Positions 34,587 through 43,865 of a stretch of 64,000 nucleotides of DNA are shown piece by piece; positions within the stretch are counted from its first letter, which is position 1; the number at the start of each line of letters is the position of its first letter. The notes beneath the pieces are model-generated. The model saw only the letters and a program-made list of their open reading frames with translations. It was not told the DNA's origin and did no database searches. Position numbers and translations under genes: made by a program. The stretch is from positions 62,001 through 126,000 of the forward strand of contig NZ_JALPRE010000009.1 of NCBI RefSeq assembly GCF_023195925.1. The letters are read 5' to 3'. Source of the DNA: Aquimarina acroporae. GTDB lineage: Bacteria; Bacteroidota; Bacteroidia; Flavobacteriales; Flavobacteriaceae.

Positions 34587-35045
34587 TGCTCTTCCTAGTA
34601 TGTTGATTTTGGAAATCTGCTTTTTTATATAAAGTAAACGGTTACATATCCTTGATATGTAACCGTTTCAATTTCCTGTTAGTACATCTATATTATCTAT
34701 GAATCGCATAACTTGATGATGCTGGTAGCGTTTTTAAAAAGTTAATAAATGGTTTAAGATGTAATCCGAATTTAAAGTATATAGTTCTCATAAGCATTAA
34801 ATTTAAAATTGTTGTTTTGTTTCTTGTATACTATAAATCAATCCTCGTGCCAAAATTTTAAATAATTGATAATCAGTATTTTATTTCGTCTTATCCGACC
34901 TCTTTCTAAAATCAAGAATTAGTTTTTAGTATAATTTTTATATTAAAAAGTTATATTAGCAACTCGTTATAATTGTAATTTAATAACGAAACGTAAACCA
35001 TATGAAGAACGGAGTTAAGTTTTGCTTACTCCGTTCTTTTTTTAA
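34587..35045. other. Intergenic region with strong hairpin and candidate small RNA
   Basis: 459 bp without a convincing protein gene. AAACGGTTACATATC (34636-34650) and GATATGTAACCGTTT (34654-34668) form a 15-bp stem with a 3-nt loop, probably the transcript end of the gene at 34125. The middle is AT-rich with nothing recognisable. The right end holds a second hairpin and an oriented terminator (see 34964-35043). Confidence 0.6.
34964..35043 (+). ncRNA. Candidate small RNA ending in a rho-independent terminator
   Basis: Two consecutive hairpins: TCGTTAT (34964-34970) with ATAACGA (34983-34989), then AAGAACGGAGT (35005-35015) with ACTCCGTTCTT (35028-35038), followed by seven or more T. The terminator points along the plus strand, but the nearest plus-strand gene ends 420 bp earlier behind its own hairpin. 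A separate short transcript is therefore possible. No clear TAnnTTTG promoter was found; the family is unknown. Confidence 0.35.
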
Positions 35046-36125
35046 TCATTGGATGATATATATGAGTCTTCCGTCCATATGATCGGCTACTCTACCATAT
35101 GCAATTAGTGAAGCTCCAATAGTCCATTTATTGGCAATACGATACCAAAGAGAATACCTTTGGTATAATGGTTTACTTTGTAAAGTTTTGGGTCTTGTAA
35201 CATATAACCCGAATTGCTGTAAGAAATAAAAATTTCCTACAGAGAAGTGATGCCCGGCGGTTATGGCTGAGTAAAAAGCAGATTCGTCTAGAGTTTCAAT
35301 TTGTGCCCGTTTTCGGTCAGACCAATCGTACCAAAGTTCACTGCCTACATTAAATCCGTTAATTCTAGATAAAGGCTTCAAAGCACCACCAGATATCCCT
35401 ATTAAAGGGTGATTGGTGGATTCGGCTTCTCTATCGGCAGATCTAAGACTGGCAAAAGAATTAAAATAATAGCTCCAAGATTTGTTATATTGTTTAATAT
35501 GATCTGGTTTGGGTTCTAAATTTAGATTCCCCAATGCTCTATCTATGCCTATAGAAATAGTTGGGAAATTCATTCCCTTATTGGGTTGTTTTTGCCCTCC
35601 GTTCGAAATATGACTATAGTTCGCAAATAGGTTAACGGCATACTTATCATTCAAGTGATAATTTAATCCTAAAGAAAGTGCTAGGTAAAAACTGAGGTTT
35701 GTACTAAAAAGCACATTTTCGGGATTTGTTTCAGCATCAAAAACGGTGTCTAAGTAGGAGACACCAATAGATCCTCGTAAAGAAAGTTTTAACGGACCTT
35801 TGTAGGTGAAATAGGGCTCCACAAAATAATTTAGATTATAAGAACTACCCAAAACACTCGGGTTTGAATAATTAAAATATGCAAAAGAAAACCCTGTTCT
35901 TCCATAGCAAAAGCATGTTTTCCAGGCTTTGTCACTTGTTTTTAATGTGCTGGTCTCAATTTGAAACCCAAAAGGATTGGTTTGGGAAATTGGTTTTAAG
36001 TCTGGAGTATGAGCAATGATGAAACCATAGTGGGATTTAATACCGTAAAACCGATGTTTATCTTGGGCTTGGACAACCAAAACCCCAAATAAAACCAAAA
36101 ATCGTATAGTTCTACATATAGACAT
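35046..36125 (-). CDS. PagL-like lipid A 3-O-deacylase / acyloxyacyl hydrolase
   Basis: A 359-residue outer-membrane protein with signal peptide 1-20 (VVQAQ). Residues about 20-190 form a PagL-type eight-strand barrel; the active-site segment NYSHISNGGQKQPNKGMN (about 170-187) has the His-x-Ser pair typical of the family. PagL removes the 3-O acyl chain from lipid A. The C-terminal half (about 215-359) has additional beta-rich strands, making it about twice the length of Pseudomonas PagL, as in many Bacteroidota members. Not in an operon. Confidence 0.82.
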   Translation of the reverse strand: MSICRTIRFLVLFGVLVVQAQDKHRFYGIKSHYGFIIAHTPDLKPISQTNPFGFQIETSTLKTSDKAWKTCFCYGRTGFSFAYFNYSNPSVLGSSYNLNYFVEPYFTYKGPLKLSLRGSIGVSYLDTVFDAETNPENVLFSTNLSFYLALSLGLNYHLNDKYAVNLFANYSHISNGGQKQPNKGMNFPTISIGIDRALGNLNLEPKPDHIKQYNKSWSYYFNSFASLRSADREAESTNHPLIGISGGALKPLSRINGFNVGSELWYDWSDRKRAQIETLDESAFYSAITAGHHFSVGNFYFLQQFGLYVTRPKTLQSKPLYQRYSLWYRIANKWTIGASLIAYGRVADHMDGRLIYIIQ

Positions 36126-36232
36126 TTCCAGTATAAGATACTGAATTTAATTATGTATTATGGTAAGAAAAGAATTTTTGATCCTAAATTTATCTACAGT
36201 TAAAAAGAACTGAGAAAGAATAAGTAAATAGC

Positions 36233-36385
36233 CAAAAGACCTGAAAAGAATACTGGTACTTAGTTCACTTCCACTATTGCCAAATATGTCCAATTACATG
36301 TTACAATTTGTAATTTGTTTCCCTCTGCTTGGCTGGCCCATGAACTAATTGAGAGTTGTACGTTTACTTGTTTTCAGGTCTTTTG
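36233..36385. repeat. Nested inverted repeat of unknown type
   Basis: CAAAAGACCTGAAAA (36233-36247) is matched perfectly by TTTTCAGGTCTTTTG (36371-36385). Inside, TTAGTTCA and TGAACTAA form a second inverted pair, with GTAC palindromes between the outer and inner arms. The centre holds TTACAATTTGTAA. The element is 153 bp, lies between the PagL-like gene and the gene at 36393, and shows no obvious target-site duplication. It could be a miniature mobile element or a structured RNA. Confidence 0.5.
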
Positions 36386-36392
36386 ATTGTTG

Positions 36393-36728
36393 TTATGCAG
36401 CAAGTTCATTAGTACTTGTTGCATATTTGCCTATCACCAGAGATCCCCATTTTGTACTGGTGTCAAATGTTATGAATATAGGACTTTGTGTTTTAAATGT
36501 TGTGATAATAGCTTCTAATTCAGATTCGTGAATATGAATACAAAGCGTCCCATCGGGATGCTGTTTATTTCTCGGTAACGATTTTCCATTTTTGATAATT
36601 CCAAAATACCCTAAGTATTTAGAATTTTCTCCGAATAAATGAACATACCCTTTTTGGTGCCCCCCACCAATTGCATAATTGCTTATAATTACAAGGTTGT
36701 ATCCCTGTATTTTCTTTGTAATAACCAT
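36393..36728 (-). CDS. Hypothetical protein
   Basis: A 111-residue soluble protein that I do not recognise. Visible features are a Gly/His turn (NYAIGGGHQKGYVHLFGE), a SKYLGYFGIIKNGKSLPRN strand-turn region and HIHESELEAIITTFKTQSP. No signal peptide or membrane helix. Its 3' end sits seven bases from the nested inverted repeat at 36233-36385, so its termination may use that structure. The function cannot be inferred from the neighbours. Confidence 0.5.
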   Translation of the reverse strand: MVITKKIQGYNLVIISNYAIGGGHQKGYVHLFGENSKYLGYFGIIKNGKSLPRNKQHPDGTLCIHIHESELEAIITTFKTQSPIFITFDTSTKWGSLVIGKYATSTNELAA

Positions 36729-36941
36729 GTAGAATTTGGTTTTTAACTGTTATTTAATTCCCCCTTTTAATTAATTAAATAATTATCAATCAATATTCGT
36801 TCCAAAGTTAATTTTTAGATATATGCCCGGGTAGAGGTAAAACACCGATTTTTGGATAGGGGTATTTCCCCAGATGATTCTATGGGAGTATGTATTATTT
36901 AGTTTTAATTTCTAGGTTATTATTGGTATATGAAGAGAGGG

Positions 36942-37739
36942 TCAAAATGTTTTAGAAACATAAAAGCCCAAACCAAAGTTCTCTCCAAATTGTGGAGCAA
37001 AAGCTACACCTTTCATTTTTTTAAAGGGATTCCAATCTAACAAATAGTCAAAATGATATACAAGTTTAGTTGCTAATATACCGATACCAGCTCCTACTAA
37101 CACATCTGATAGATAATGTGCATTATTCATCATTCTTAATCCACCTGTAGCAATGGCAAACGCATATCCGCTATAGGCTAAAAGGGTATTCGAGTCTTTG
37201 AATTCTTCGAATAATACGGTGGCAGTAGTAAAAGCAGTTGTGGTGTGACCTGATGGAAATGAATTTGCATGAGTAGAATAAATATCTTCATCTCCAGGTC
37301 TTTTTTTATAGATTTCCTTTTTTAATATAGTAGATGTTCCATTACTTATTATAGAAGCTAAAACTAGGTTTTTGGTTTGATCAAACCAATGGTTTTTTGA
37401 TTGAGCGCCCAAAATATCAGCAGCATACATTTGAACAACAGGAGCGTATCTGGTGAAATCATCTACTTTGGTGTAGAAATTTTTCCCAACAGAACTCCTT
37501 ATATCATTCTGTAAAGATTTTTCAAAATCGCTGTTTGATAATAAAATTCCGGTTGTAATTAGGGCTACAGGAATTATTCTTTCTTTAAAAAAGTTTTTCC
37601 TAGGTTTAAATTCGCGATCTTTAAATTGAGAACTTTTAAAATTGATAGACTTTTTTTGAGTTTGTGGGAGCTCTGTATATTGAGCACGACCTATCGATAA
37701 CGATAAGCATAGTAGGATTAAGCATAGGGTAGTTTTCAT
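36942..37739 (-). CDS. PAP2-family phosphatase
   Basis: A 265-residue exported or membrane-attached phosphatase. The ATG at 37739 begins a signal peptide (MKTTLCLILLCLSLSIGRAQ); an upstream in-frame start is less likely. The acid phosphatase signature is complete: KKEIYKKRP, PSGHTTTA and RMMNNAHYLSD (Arg-x5-His-x3-Asp). Likely substrates are lipid phosphates such as undecaprenyl diphosphate or phosphatidic acid. A hydrophobic helix precedes the motif set (IIPVALITTGILLS). Single-gene unit, convergent with nothing; guaB diverges upstream. Confidence 0.88.
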   Translation of the reverse strand: MKTTLCLILLCLSLSIGRAQYTELPQTQKKSINFKSSQFKDREFKPRKNFFKERIIPVALITTGILLSNSDFEKSLQNDIRSSVGKNFYTKVDDFTRYAPVVQMYAADILGAQSKNHWFDQTKNLVLASIISNGTSTILKKEIYKKRPGDEDIYSTHANSFPSGHTTTAFTTATVLFEEFKDSNTLLAYSGYAFAIATGGLRMMNNAHYLSDVLVGAGIGILATKLVYHFDYLLDWNPFKKMKGVAFAPQFGENFGLGFYVSKTF

Positions 37740-37991
37740 AGGTTTTATTTTGGGGCAAATAAGGGAAACATGTGTCCAAGATAAAGTATTTTGAATCAAA
37801 AAAATGTTAAAAAATTAACTTTTTAATGTTAAAAATGTATTTAATCGATGTAAATGGCTTTTTAACGATGTTTTTTAACTGCTTTAGCAAATTCAAGACT
37901 GACTTATGATTTCGTACTCATGAAGTGTTTTATAATATTTTTTTTAAGATTAAAATAAAGTTATATAATTCAGTATTCTTTAAAAAAGGCG

Positions 37992-37999
37992 TATATTTG
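37992..37999 (+). promoter_or_regulatory. -10 box of guaB
   Basis: TATATTTG matches TAnnTTTG exactly, 23 bp before the guaB ATG and followed by GC, a common arrangement at strong flavobacterial promoters. The -33 region is AT-rich without a clear TTG. Confidence 0.55.
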
Positions 38000-38022
38000 C
38001 ACGCAATTAAATTTTAATTGCA

Positions 38023-39498
38023 ATGACAGCACACGATTCCAAAATTATTGGAGAAGGTCTTACTTATGACGATGTTCTTCTAGTCCCAGCATTTTCAGAA
38101 GTGCTCCCAAGAGAGGTAAGTATTCAGGCAAAATTTACTAAAAATATAACGCTTAACGTTCCTATTGTTTCCGCAGCAATGGATACCGTAACCGAAAGTC
38201 GTATGGCAATTGCTATGGCTCAGGAAGGTGGTATTGGAGTGCTACACAAGAATATGACTATTGAGGAGCAGGCTATTAAAGTTCGTAAGGTTAAACGTGC
38301 CGAAAGTGGAATGATTATCGACCCAGTGACTTTACCGAGAGATGCAAAGGTAATTGATGCCAAGAATAGCATGCGAGAGCATAGTATTGGAGGAATTCCT
38401 ATAGTAGATGAACAACATAAACTTATAGGTATTGTTACGAATAGAGATTTACGATTTGAAAAAAATGATGAACGCCCGATCTCTGAGGTAATGACAAGTG
38501 AGAATTTGGTTACTGTAGGTGAAGGTACATCTTTACAGGAAGCAGAGGTTATTCTTCAAAACAATAAGATAGAAAAATTACCAGTGGTAAATAAAGATAA
38601 TACACTGGTAGGGTTAATCACTTTTAGAGATATTACCAAATTGACATTGAAGCCAATGGCAAATAAAGATAAATTAGGTCGTTTAAGAGTGGCCGCTGCT
38701 ATTGGTGTTACTGGTGATGCGGTTGATAGAGCTGCTGCTTTGGTAGAATCAGGGGTAGATGCCGTTGTTATCGATACGGCCCATGGTCATACCAAAGGTG
38801 TGGTAACAGTGTTAAAAGAGGTAAAGGCTAGATTTCCAGGGTTAGATATAGTAGTAGGAAATATTGCTACGGGAGAAGCAGCAAAATATTTGGTAGAAGC
38901 AGGTGCAGATGCTGTTAAGGTAGGCATAGGCCCTGGTTCTATTTGTACAACTCGTGTGGTAGCAGGAGTTGGGTTTCCTCAATTTTCTGCTGTATTAGAA
39001 GTTGCAAATGCTATTAAAGGATCTGGTGTTCCTGTAATCGCAGATGGAGGAATAAGATATACCGGCGATATTCCAAAGGCTATTGCTGCTGGTGCAGATA
39101 CAGTGATGTTAGGTTCCTTATTAGCTGGTACCAAAGAGTCTCCAGGAGAAACAGTAATCTATGAGGGAAGAAAATATAAAACCTACAGAGGAATGGGGTC
39201 TGTAGAAGCAATGAAGAAAGGATCAAAAGATCGCTATTTTCAAGATGTTGAGGATGATATCAAAAAACTAGTTCCAGAAGGTATTGTAGGTAGAGTAGCA
39301 TATAAAGGAGACTTAATAGAAAGTATTCACCAATTTGTTGGAGGACTAAGAGCTGGAATGGGATATTGTGGAGCAAAAGATATTGCTACACTTCAGAAAA
39401 ATGGACGCTTTGTAAAAATAACAGCAAGTGGAATTCATGAAAGTCATCCACACGATGTTACTATTACCAAGGAAGCACCTAATTATAGTAGAAGATAA
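38023..39498 (+). CDS. guaB: IMP dehydrogenase
   Basis: A 491-residue enzyme that oxidises IMP to XMP with NAD, the committed step of GMP synthesis. The TIM barrel is interrupted by two CBS domains (about 95-210, with [13 protein letters not shown] and [13 protein letters not shown]). The catalytic loop GPGSICTTR carries the nucleophilic Cys, and the mobile flap includes [10 protein letters not shown] and GRVAYKGD. Full length for the bacterial family. A strong terminator follows. Confidence 0.96.
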   Translation: MTAHDSKIIGEGLTYDDVLLVPAFSEVLPREVSIQAKFTKNITLNVPIVSAAMDTVTESRMAIAMAQEGGIGVLHKNMTIEEQAIKVRKVKRAESGMIIDPVTLPRDAKVIDAKNSMREHSIGGIPIVDEQHKLIGIVTNRDLRFEKNDERPISEVMTSENLVTVGEGTSLQEAEVILQNNKIEKLPVVNKDNTLVGLITFRDITKLTLKPMANKDKLGRLRVAAAIGVTGDAVDRAAALVESGVDAVVIDTAHGHTKGVVTVLKEVKARFPGLDIVVGNIATGEAAKYLVEAGADAVKVGIGPGSICTTRVVAGVGFPQFSAVLEVANAIKGSGVPVIADGGIRYTGDIPKAIAAGADTVMLGSLLAGTKESPGETVIYEGRKYKTYRGMGSVEAMKKGSKDRYFQDVEDDIKKLVPEGIVGRVAYKGDLIESIHQFVGGLRAGMGYCGAKDIATLQKNGRFVKITASGIHESHPHDVTITKEAPNYSRR

Positions 39499-39517
39499 TT
39501 AGTCATAAAAATTTATA

Positions 39518-39555
39518 AAAAAATAGCGCTTCAAAATATTGAAGCGCTATTTTTT
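39518..39555. terminator. Bidirectional terminator between guaB and ompH/skp-like gene
   Basis: ATAGCGCTTCAA (39523-39534) and TTGAAGCGCTAT (39539-39550) form a long stem, extended by flanking A and T runs, around an AATA tetraloop. It serves two convergent genes. Confidence 0.92.
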
Positions 39556-39569
39556 ATGGTTTTAGAATC

Positions 39570-40085
39570 TTACTTACCTTCTTCGATTTTTATACCTAGT
39601 TTAGTCATTACTTTTTTAGTAAGATCAAAATTAGGATCTACATAAGCTAAACCACTTGTGGTAATGGTAAATACTTGAGTGTAAGATTCTGCTTTTGCTA
39701 CTTCTTCTAAAGCTTTACCTATTTTTTGATATAGCGGTTGCAATAATTTGTTTTGCTCTATTTGTACTAATTGCGAACCATTCTGGCGAAATTTTGCTAT
39801 TTCATTCTCCAGGTTGATAATTTCTTCCTGCTTTGTTTTTTTCATTGGTTCAGTAAAGGAAGTCACATTATCTTGGTAATCTTTGACTTTAGCCTGATAG
39901 TCATCAACTTTTACTTTTAATTGCTCCTCTAGCTTTTTGTTGTAAGCTTCTAAGTCAGTTTTGACCTTGGTTAATTCGGGCATTTTTGAAAGTATAAATT
40001 CACTATCTATTGTTCCTGTTTTCGATTGTGCACTTAGTTGAAAACTTACTGCTAATACTATTATCGATAGGATAAATTTTTTCAT
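39570..40085 (-). CDS. OmpH/Skp-family periplasmic chaperone
   Basis: A 171-residue protein with a signal peptide (1-19, QLSAQ). The body is a long coiled coil (about 35-125: TKVKTDLEAYNKKLEEQL, YQAKVKDYQDNV and EIINLENEIAKFRQNG) forming the tentacle of Skp, between short beta segments (GTIDSEFILSKMPE and SYTQVFTITTSGLAYVDP). Skp holds unfolded outer-membrane proteins in the periplasm. This is a stand-alone copy, not next to bamA here. Confidence 0.88.
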   Translation of the reverse strand: MKKFILSIIVLAVSFQLSAQSKTGTIDSEFILSKMPELTKVKTDLEAYNKKLEEQLKVKVDDYQAKVKDYQDNVTSFTEPMKKTKQEEIINLENEIAKFRQNGSQLVQIEQNKLLQPLYQKIGKALEEVAKAESYTQVFTITTSGLAYVDPNFDLTKKVMTKLGIKIEEGK

Positions 40086-40171
40086 CTTGTTTTGTTTTCT
40101 GATTTTTAAAATTTCTGCAAATATATAAGGTCTAAGGCAATATCTGTACCAATACCATTTTTTTTGAAGAT

Positions 40172-40468
40172 TTATTCTTGATATATCTGTCCGCGATGAG
40201 GTTTTAGAGCATCTCTAACTTTTTTCATTTCAGATTCTGTTACTACCAAAAATGCTATACTGTGCATTTCTGTTAGTTCAGTATATCCGGTGATTTGTAA
40301 AGATAGCCCTTCGATATTTATATATTCCTTTAAATGAATCTCATGATGTTGCGCAGTTTTACTTGCGGTAGGACCTCTAAAATCCCATATTAATTTTAAT
40401 TTTTTTTCCAATTTCTTTATTTGTGCGTTATATATTAAATTAATTAGAATCGAGTACACTTTTTCCAT
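40172..40468 (-). CDS. Small conserved hypothetical protein
   Basis: A 98-residue protein if started at the ATG at 40468 (MEKVYSIL); this overlaps the end of the SRPBCC gene by 29 bp. A still longer frame from 40525 would overlap further and is less likely. The conserved-looking core is LIWDFRGPTASKTAQHHEIHLKEY (about 25-48) and the end is VRDALKPHRGQIYQE. I recall similar short proteins in other flavobacteria but no function. Soluble; His-rich centre. Confidence 0.6.
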   Translation of the reverse strand: MEKVYSILINLIYNAQIKKLEKKLKLIWDFRGPTASKTAQHHEIHLKEYINIEGLSLQITGYTELTEMHSIAFLVVTESEMKKVRDALKPHRGQIYQE

Positions 40469-40895
40469 TTTCGACAAAGCTCTTAAAATCTTGCATGTAA
40501 ACATAGGATTGTTTTTTGAAAGCACTGGACATGAGAAAGCCTATAACTTTCATAAAACCACTAAATTTAAACTCATTTTTAGATATCCATTTGGTATTTC
40601 CATTAGGTTCTTCTTCAAAATAGTTCTCTTGAATATTGTATACGTTTTTGGCGTCAAAAGTAAGATGAAAAGCTTCGGGTAAGTCTAATAAGGTTATGGT
40701 CTCAATCATTTCTATTTCCCGCTTACCCATTTTGTAAACGAGCTTCGAAGTGGCGCCGGTTTTTCCTTTTTCACCGCTTAAATGTTCTATGCTTATTAGC
40801 CCTTTTTGCCAATGTTTCATGTTTTTTTCATTGTCGAATTTGGCGATGACTTCATTTCGGGGCAGAGCAATTTCTATCTCTAGGGTATACTCCAT
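40440..40895 (-). CDS. SRPBCC-family protein
   Basis: A 151-residue cytoplasmic protein of the SRPBCC/START-like helix-grip fold that binds hydrophobic ligands. It begins MEYTLEIEIALPRNEVIAKFDN, with HWQKGLISIEHLSGEKG and a C-terminal amphipathic helix (KKQSYVYMQDFKSFVE). Ligand and role unknown. Its end overlaps the small gene at 40172-40468, suggesting translational coupling of the pair. Confidence 0.75.
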   Translation of the reverse strand: MEYTLEIEIALPRNEVIAKFDNEKNMKHWQKGLISIEHLSGEKGKTGATSKLVYKMGKREIEMIETITLLDLPEAFHLTFDAKNVYNIQENYFEEEPNGNTKWISKNEFKFSGFMKVIGFLMSSAFKKQSYVYMQDFKSFVENGKSVLDSN

Positions 40896-41023
40896 AATGT
40901 GTTTTCGTTTATTAGTTTGTTAGGTGCTTACAATATACATAGATCAGAAAAAAATTAAAAGGGAATACTAATTTCAGAAATACCTTCGTTAGGAAAGTAA
41001 CTTGTAAAACATCTTAATATTAT

Positions 41024-41031
41024 TATTTTTG
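41024..41031 (+). promoter_or_regulatory. Candidate -10 box for the PPIase-SurA-MoxR operon
   Basis: TATTTTTG fits TAnnTTTG and lies 29 bp upstream of the first PPIase ATG at 41061. The genes from 41061 to 46276 overlap or abut, so this promoter could drive the whole set. Confidence 0.45.
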
Positions 41032-41060
41032 TTCAGTTTACGGACTTTATCATAAAAATT

Positions 41061-43019
41061 ATGCGCAAAAAGTCATTTTTATTTTTTTTAGGGCTTATTT
41101 TATTCGGGTTTATCAATGCACAACATACAAACGAAGTGTTATTAACTATTGATGATACCCCAGTATATACTTCAGAATTTAAAACGGTTTATTTAAAGAA
41201 TATAGATCTTGTTCAAGACAATTCTCAGAAAGACATAGATGAGTATTTAAACTTATTTATCAACTATAAACTAAAATTAAAAGAAGCAAAGTTTTTAGGT
41301 TTAGATAAGAAAGATTCTTACCTGCAAGAATTGAAAGGTTATAAAAAACAGTTGGTTTCCGGTTATCTTACCGATACTCAGGCATCAGAAGCCTTGTTAA
41401 AAGAGGCTTATGAAAGATCACTAAAGCGAGTGAATGCAAGTCATATTTTGGTGATGTTGAGACCCAATAGTTCTCCAAAGGATACTATTGCGGCCTACGA
41501 GAAAATTGTTGAAGCTCGAGAAAAAATAATGGGTGGAGAAAAATTTGAAGATGTGGCCAAATTGTATAGTCAAGATCCTTCGGTAGCGCAAAATGGAGGC
41601 AATTTGGGATGGTTTTCTGTATTTAGAATGGTATATCCATTCGAAAATGCTGCCTATAACACCAAAGTTGGAGAGGTTTCGCAACCTTTCAAAACTCAAT
41701 TTGGATATCATATTATTAAAGTACAGGAAAGAGAGCAAAGGTTAGGAGAAGTAACCGTAGCCCATATTATGATAGCGGTAAAAGAAAATAGATCTAAAGA
41801 AGATGCTAAAGAAAGAATTCTAGAAATAAAACAACAACTCAATCTGGGAGCATCTTTCTCTTCTTTGGCAAAACAATATAGCGATGATCCCAGTACTGCG
41901 GTAGATGGCGGTAGGATAAGGAGATTTGGGCAAGGAGCTTTGAATTCTGAAAAATTTGAGGATGCGGCGTTTGGACTAAAAAAAGAGGGACAACTTTCGG
42001 ATCCGATAGAAACAAAATATGGCTGGCATATTATAAAACTTATTGAAAAACATCCGTTACAAACGTTTGAAGAGCAAAAGAATGCGCTTACAAATAGAGT
42101 GAAAAGGGATAATAGATCTAAGTTGGTAACAGAGTCTTTTATGAACAAGCTTAAAGAGAAATATGCTCTTAAGGAAAATGAAGAGGCTATTGCATATTTT
42201 ATAGCAAAAGTCCCAGACTCAATTTCTGAAGAGAATTGGAGTGATTTAGAAGACAATTATAAGAACAAGGAGCTTTTTAGTATCAAAAAAGAAAAATATA
42301 TCTATAAGGATTTTGCAGAGTATTTATATAATAGACTACTTCGTGTTGGAAGTACAGTCAACGCTTCTGTGTTTGTAAATCAAACATATAAGCAGTTCGA
42401 ATCTAAGACACTTCTAAAATATTATGAAAATCACTTAGAAGAGGATAACGAGGACTACGCTAGAGTTATTAAAGAATACAGAGAGGGGTTATTACTTTTT
42501 GATCTTATGGAATCAAAAATATGGAACGCTTCAAAATTAGATTCAACAGGACTACTTGAATTTTACGAGTCAAGAAAAAAAGAGAAATACACACAAGAAG
42601 AAACCTATAAAGTCATTAAAGCTTCGTCTTCTTCAGATGCTGCAATCAAAGAAGTACAAAAGTTGTTTGAACAAGGAAAAGGAATTAAGGAGATCAAGGA
42701 AAATGTAAATAAAGGGGATGCAATAAGAGTACTCTTTACCGAAGAAGAATTAATAGCTGGAGGGAATAAACTCCCCAATGGTTTTTCTTCTAAAGAAGGT
42801 GATGTAACCATCGTCACTGAAGATAATTTTGTTACCTTAATAAAGGTTGAAGAGATTTTGCCAGCAAGAGTAAAAGCATTTGATGAAATAAAAGGGGAGG
42901 TAATTAACGATTTTCAGACCAGTATGGAAGATAATTGGATATCTCAACTCAAAACAAAATATCCTGTTGAGGTAAATAAGAAGGTGCTGAAAAAAGTTAA
43001 AAAGGATTTGTCTATATAA
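41061..43019 (+). CDS. Periplasmic peptidylprolyl isomerase, two parvulin domains
   Basis: A 652-residue exported SurA/PrsA-like PPIase (signal 1-20, FINAQ). The N-terminal helical chaperone region (25-115) is followed by two parvulin domains: about 125-222 (ASHILVMLRP, SQDPSVAQNGGNLGWF, FGYHIIKV) and about 230-330 (VAHIMIAVK, SDDPSTAVDGGRIRRFG, YGWHIIKLI). A long C-terminal helical and unassigned region follows. It helps fold outer-membrane proteins. The stop abuts the ATG of the next gene, so they are co-translated. Confidence 0.9.
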   Translation: MRKKSFLFFLGLILFGFINAQHTNEVLLTIDDTPVYTSEFKTVYLKNIDLVQDNSQKDIDEYLNLFINYKLKLKEAKFLGLDKKDSYLQELKGYKKQLVSGYLTDTQASEALLKEAYERSLKRVNASHILVMLRPNSSPKDTIAAYEKIVEAREKIMGGEKFEDVAKLYSQDPSVAQNGGNLGWFSVFRMVYPFENAAYNTKVGEVSQPFKTQFGYHIIKVQEREQRLGEVTVAHIMIAVKENRSKEDAKERILEIKQQLNLGASFSSLAKQYSDDPSTAVDGGRIRRFGQGALNSEKFEDAAFGLKKEGQLSDPIETKYGWHIIKLIEKHPLQTFEEQKNALTNRVKRDNRSKLVTESFMNKLKEKYALKENEEAIAYFIAKVPDSISEENWSDLEDNYKNKELFSIKKEKYIYKDFAEYLYNRLLRVGSTVNASVFVNQTYKQFESKTLLKYYENHLEEDNEDYARVIKEYREGLLLFDLMESKIWNASKLDSTGLLEFYESRKKEKYTQEETYKVIKASSSSDAAIKEVQKLFEQGKGIKEIKENVNKGDAIRVLFTEEELIAGGNKLPNGFSSKEGDVTIVTEDNFVTLIKVEEILPARVKAFDEIKGEVINDFQTSMEDNWISQLKTKYPVEVNKKVLKKVKKDLSI

Positions 43020-43865
43020 ATGAAGTATCTCGCATTCATACTAATGATTTTGACAATGGCTTCTTGTCAGGATGTAAGAACAACCAAAAAAGAACCAATT
43101 GCAAGAGTAAACGAAACTTATCTTTATAAGGAGGATATTTTAGAACTTGTTCCTAAAAATGCATCAAAAGAAGATAGTACCAATATTGTTAATAATTATA
43201 TCAATAATTGGGCAACTCGTCAATTGTTTATAGACCAGGCTAAGAGAAATCTTACCGAAAAAGAACTTAAAGAGTTTGACGATTTAGTGGCAAAATATAG
43301 AAGTACACTTTATATTAATGCATATAAAAACGCGGTTATCAGTAAATCTATTGATCTCAATATCACCGATGAGGATTTAGAAGCGTATTATGATAAAAAT
43401 TTGGAAAATTTTAATCTTAATGAGGAGTTAGTACAATTACGTTACTTACATTTGCCACCTGATTATGGTGATATTGTTGCAACGCAGAGACAATTAAATC
43501 GTTTTAATGAAGAAGATGCCGAAGAATTAGCAGCAAAGAAAGTCGAGTATAATGCTTTTTCTTTAGACGATTCTACTTGGTTTAGGTTAGATGAAGTTGT
43601 CAATAAAATCCCAATTCTTAAAAAACAAGATAAAAGTCGATTTTTAAGAAAAGGCAAATACACGCAATTAAGAGATTCGACCGGTGTGTATATGGTAAAA
43701 GTTAAAAATGTCTTGAAACCAAATGAAAAAGCGCCTTTAACGTATATTAAACCTACGATAAGGCAAATAATTTTGAATAAGCGGAAGCTGGAGCTGATAA
43801 AAAAAATAGAAAAAGATATTACAAAAGATGCAGTCGAGAATAAACAATTTGAAGTCTATAACTAA
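43020..43865 (+). CDS. SurA-like lipoprotein with degenerate isomerase domain
   Basis: A 281-residue lipoprotein (signal 1-15, lipobox MASC). The N-terminal SurA-type helices (25-115, RVNETYLYKEDILEL and INNWATRQLFIDQAKR) precede a short region at the parvulin position (140-270) that lacks the usual GG-LGW and YGYHI motifs, so isomerase activity is doubtful; it may act as a holdase. It starts directly at the stop of the first PPIase and overlaps the next gene by 38 bp. Confidence 0.8.
   Translation: MKYLAFILMILTMASCQDVRTTKKEPIARVNETYLYKEDILELVPKNASKEDSTNIVNNYINNWATRQLFIDQAKRNLTEKELKEFDDLVAKYRSTLYINAYKNAVISKSIDLNITDEDLEAYYDKNLENFNLNEELVQLRYLHLPPDYGDIVATQRQLNRFNEEDAEELAAKKVEYNAFSLDDSTWFRLDEVVNKIPILKKQDKSRFLRKGKYTQLRDSTGVYMVKVKNVLKPNEKAPLTYIKPTIRQIILNKRKLELIKKIEKDITKDAVENKQFEVYN

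Noticed and set aside
41708..42256. Antisense frame of 182 codons opposite the PPIase gene
   Set aside because: Ser/Phe/Leu-rich mirror of a well-supported sense gene with parvulin motifs.
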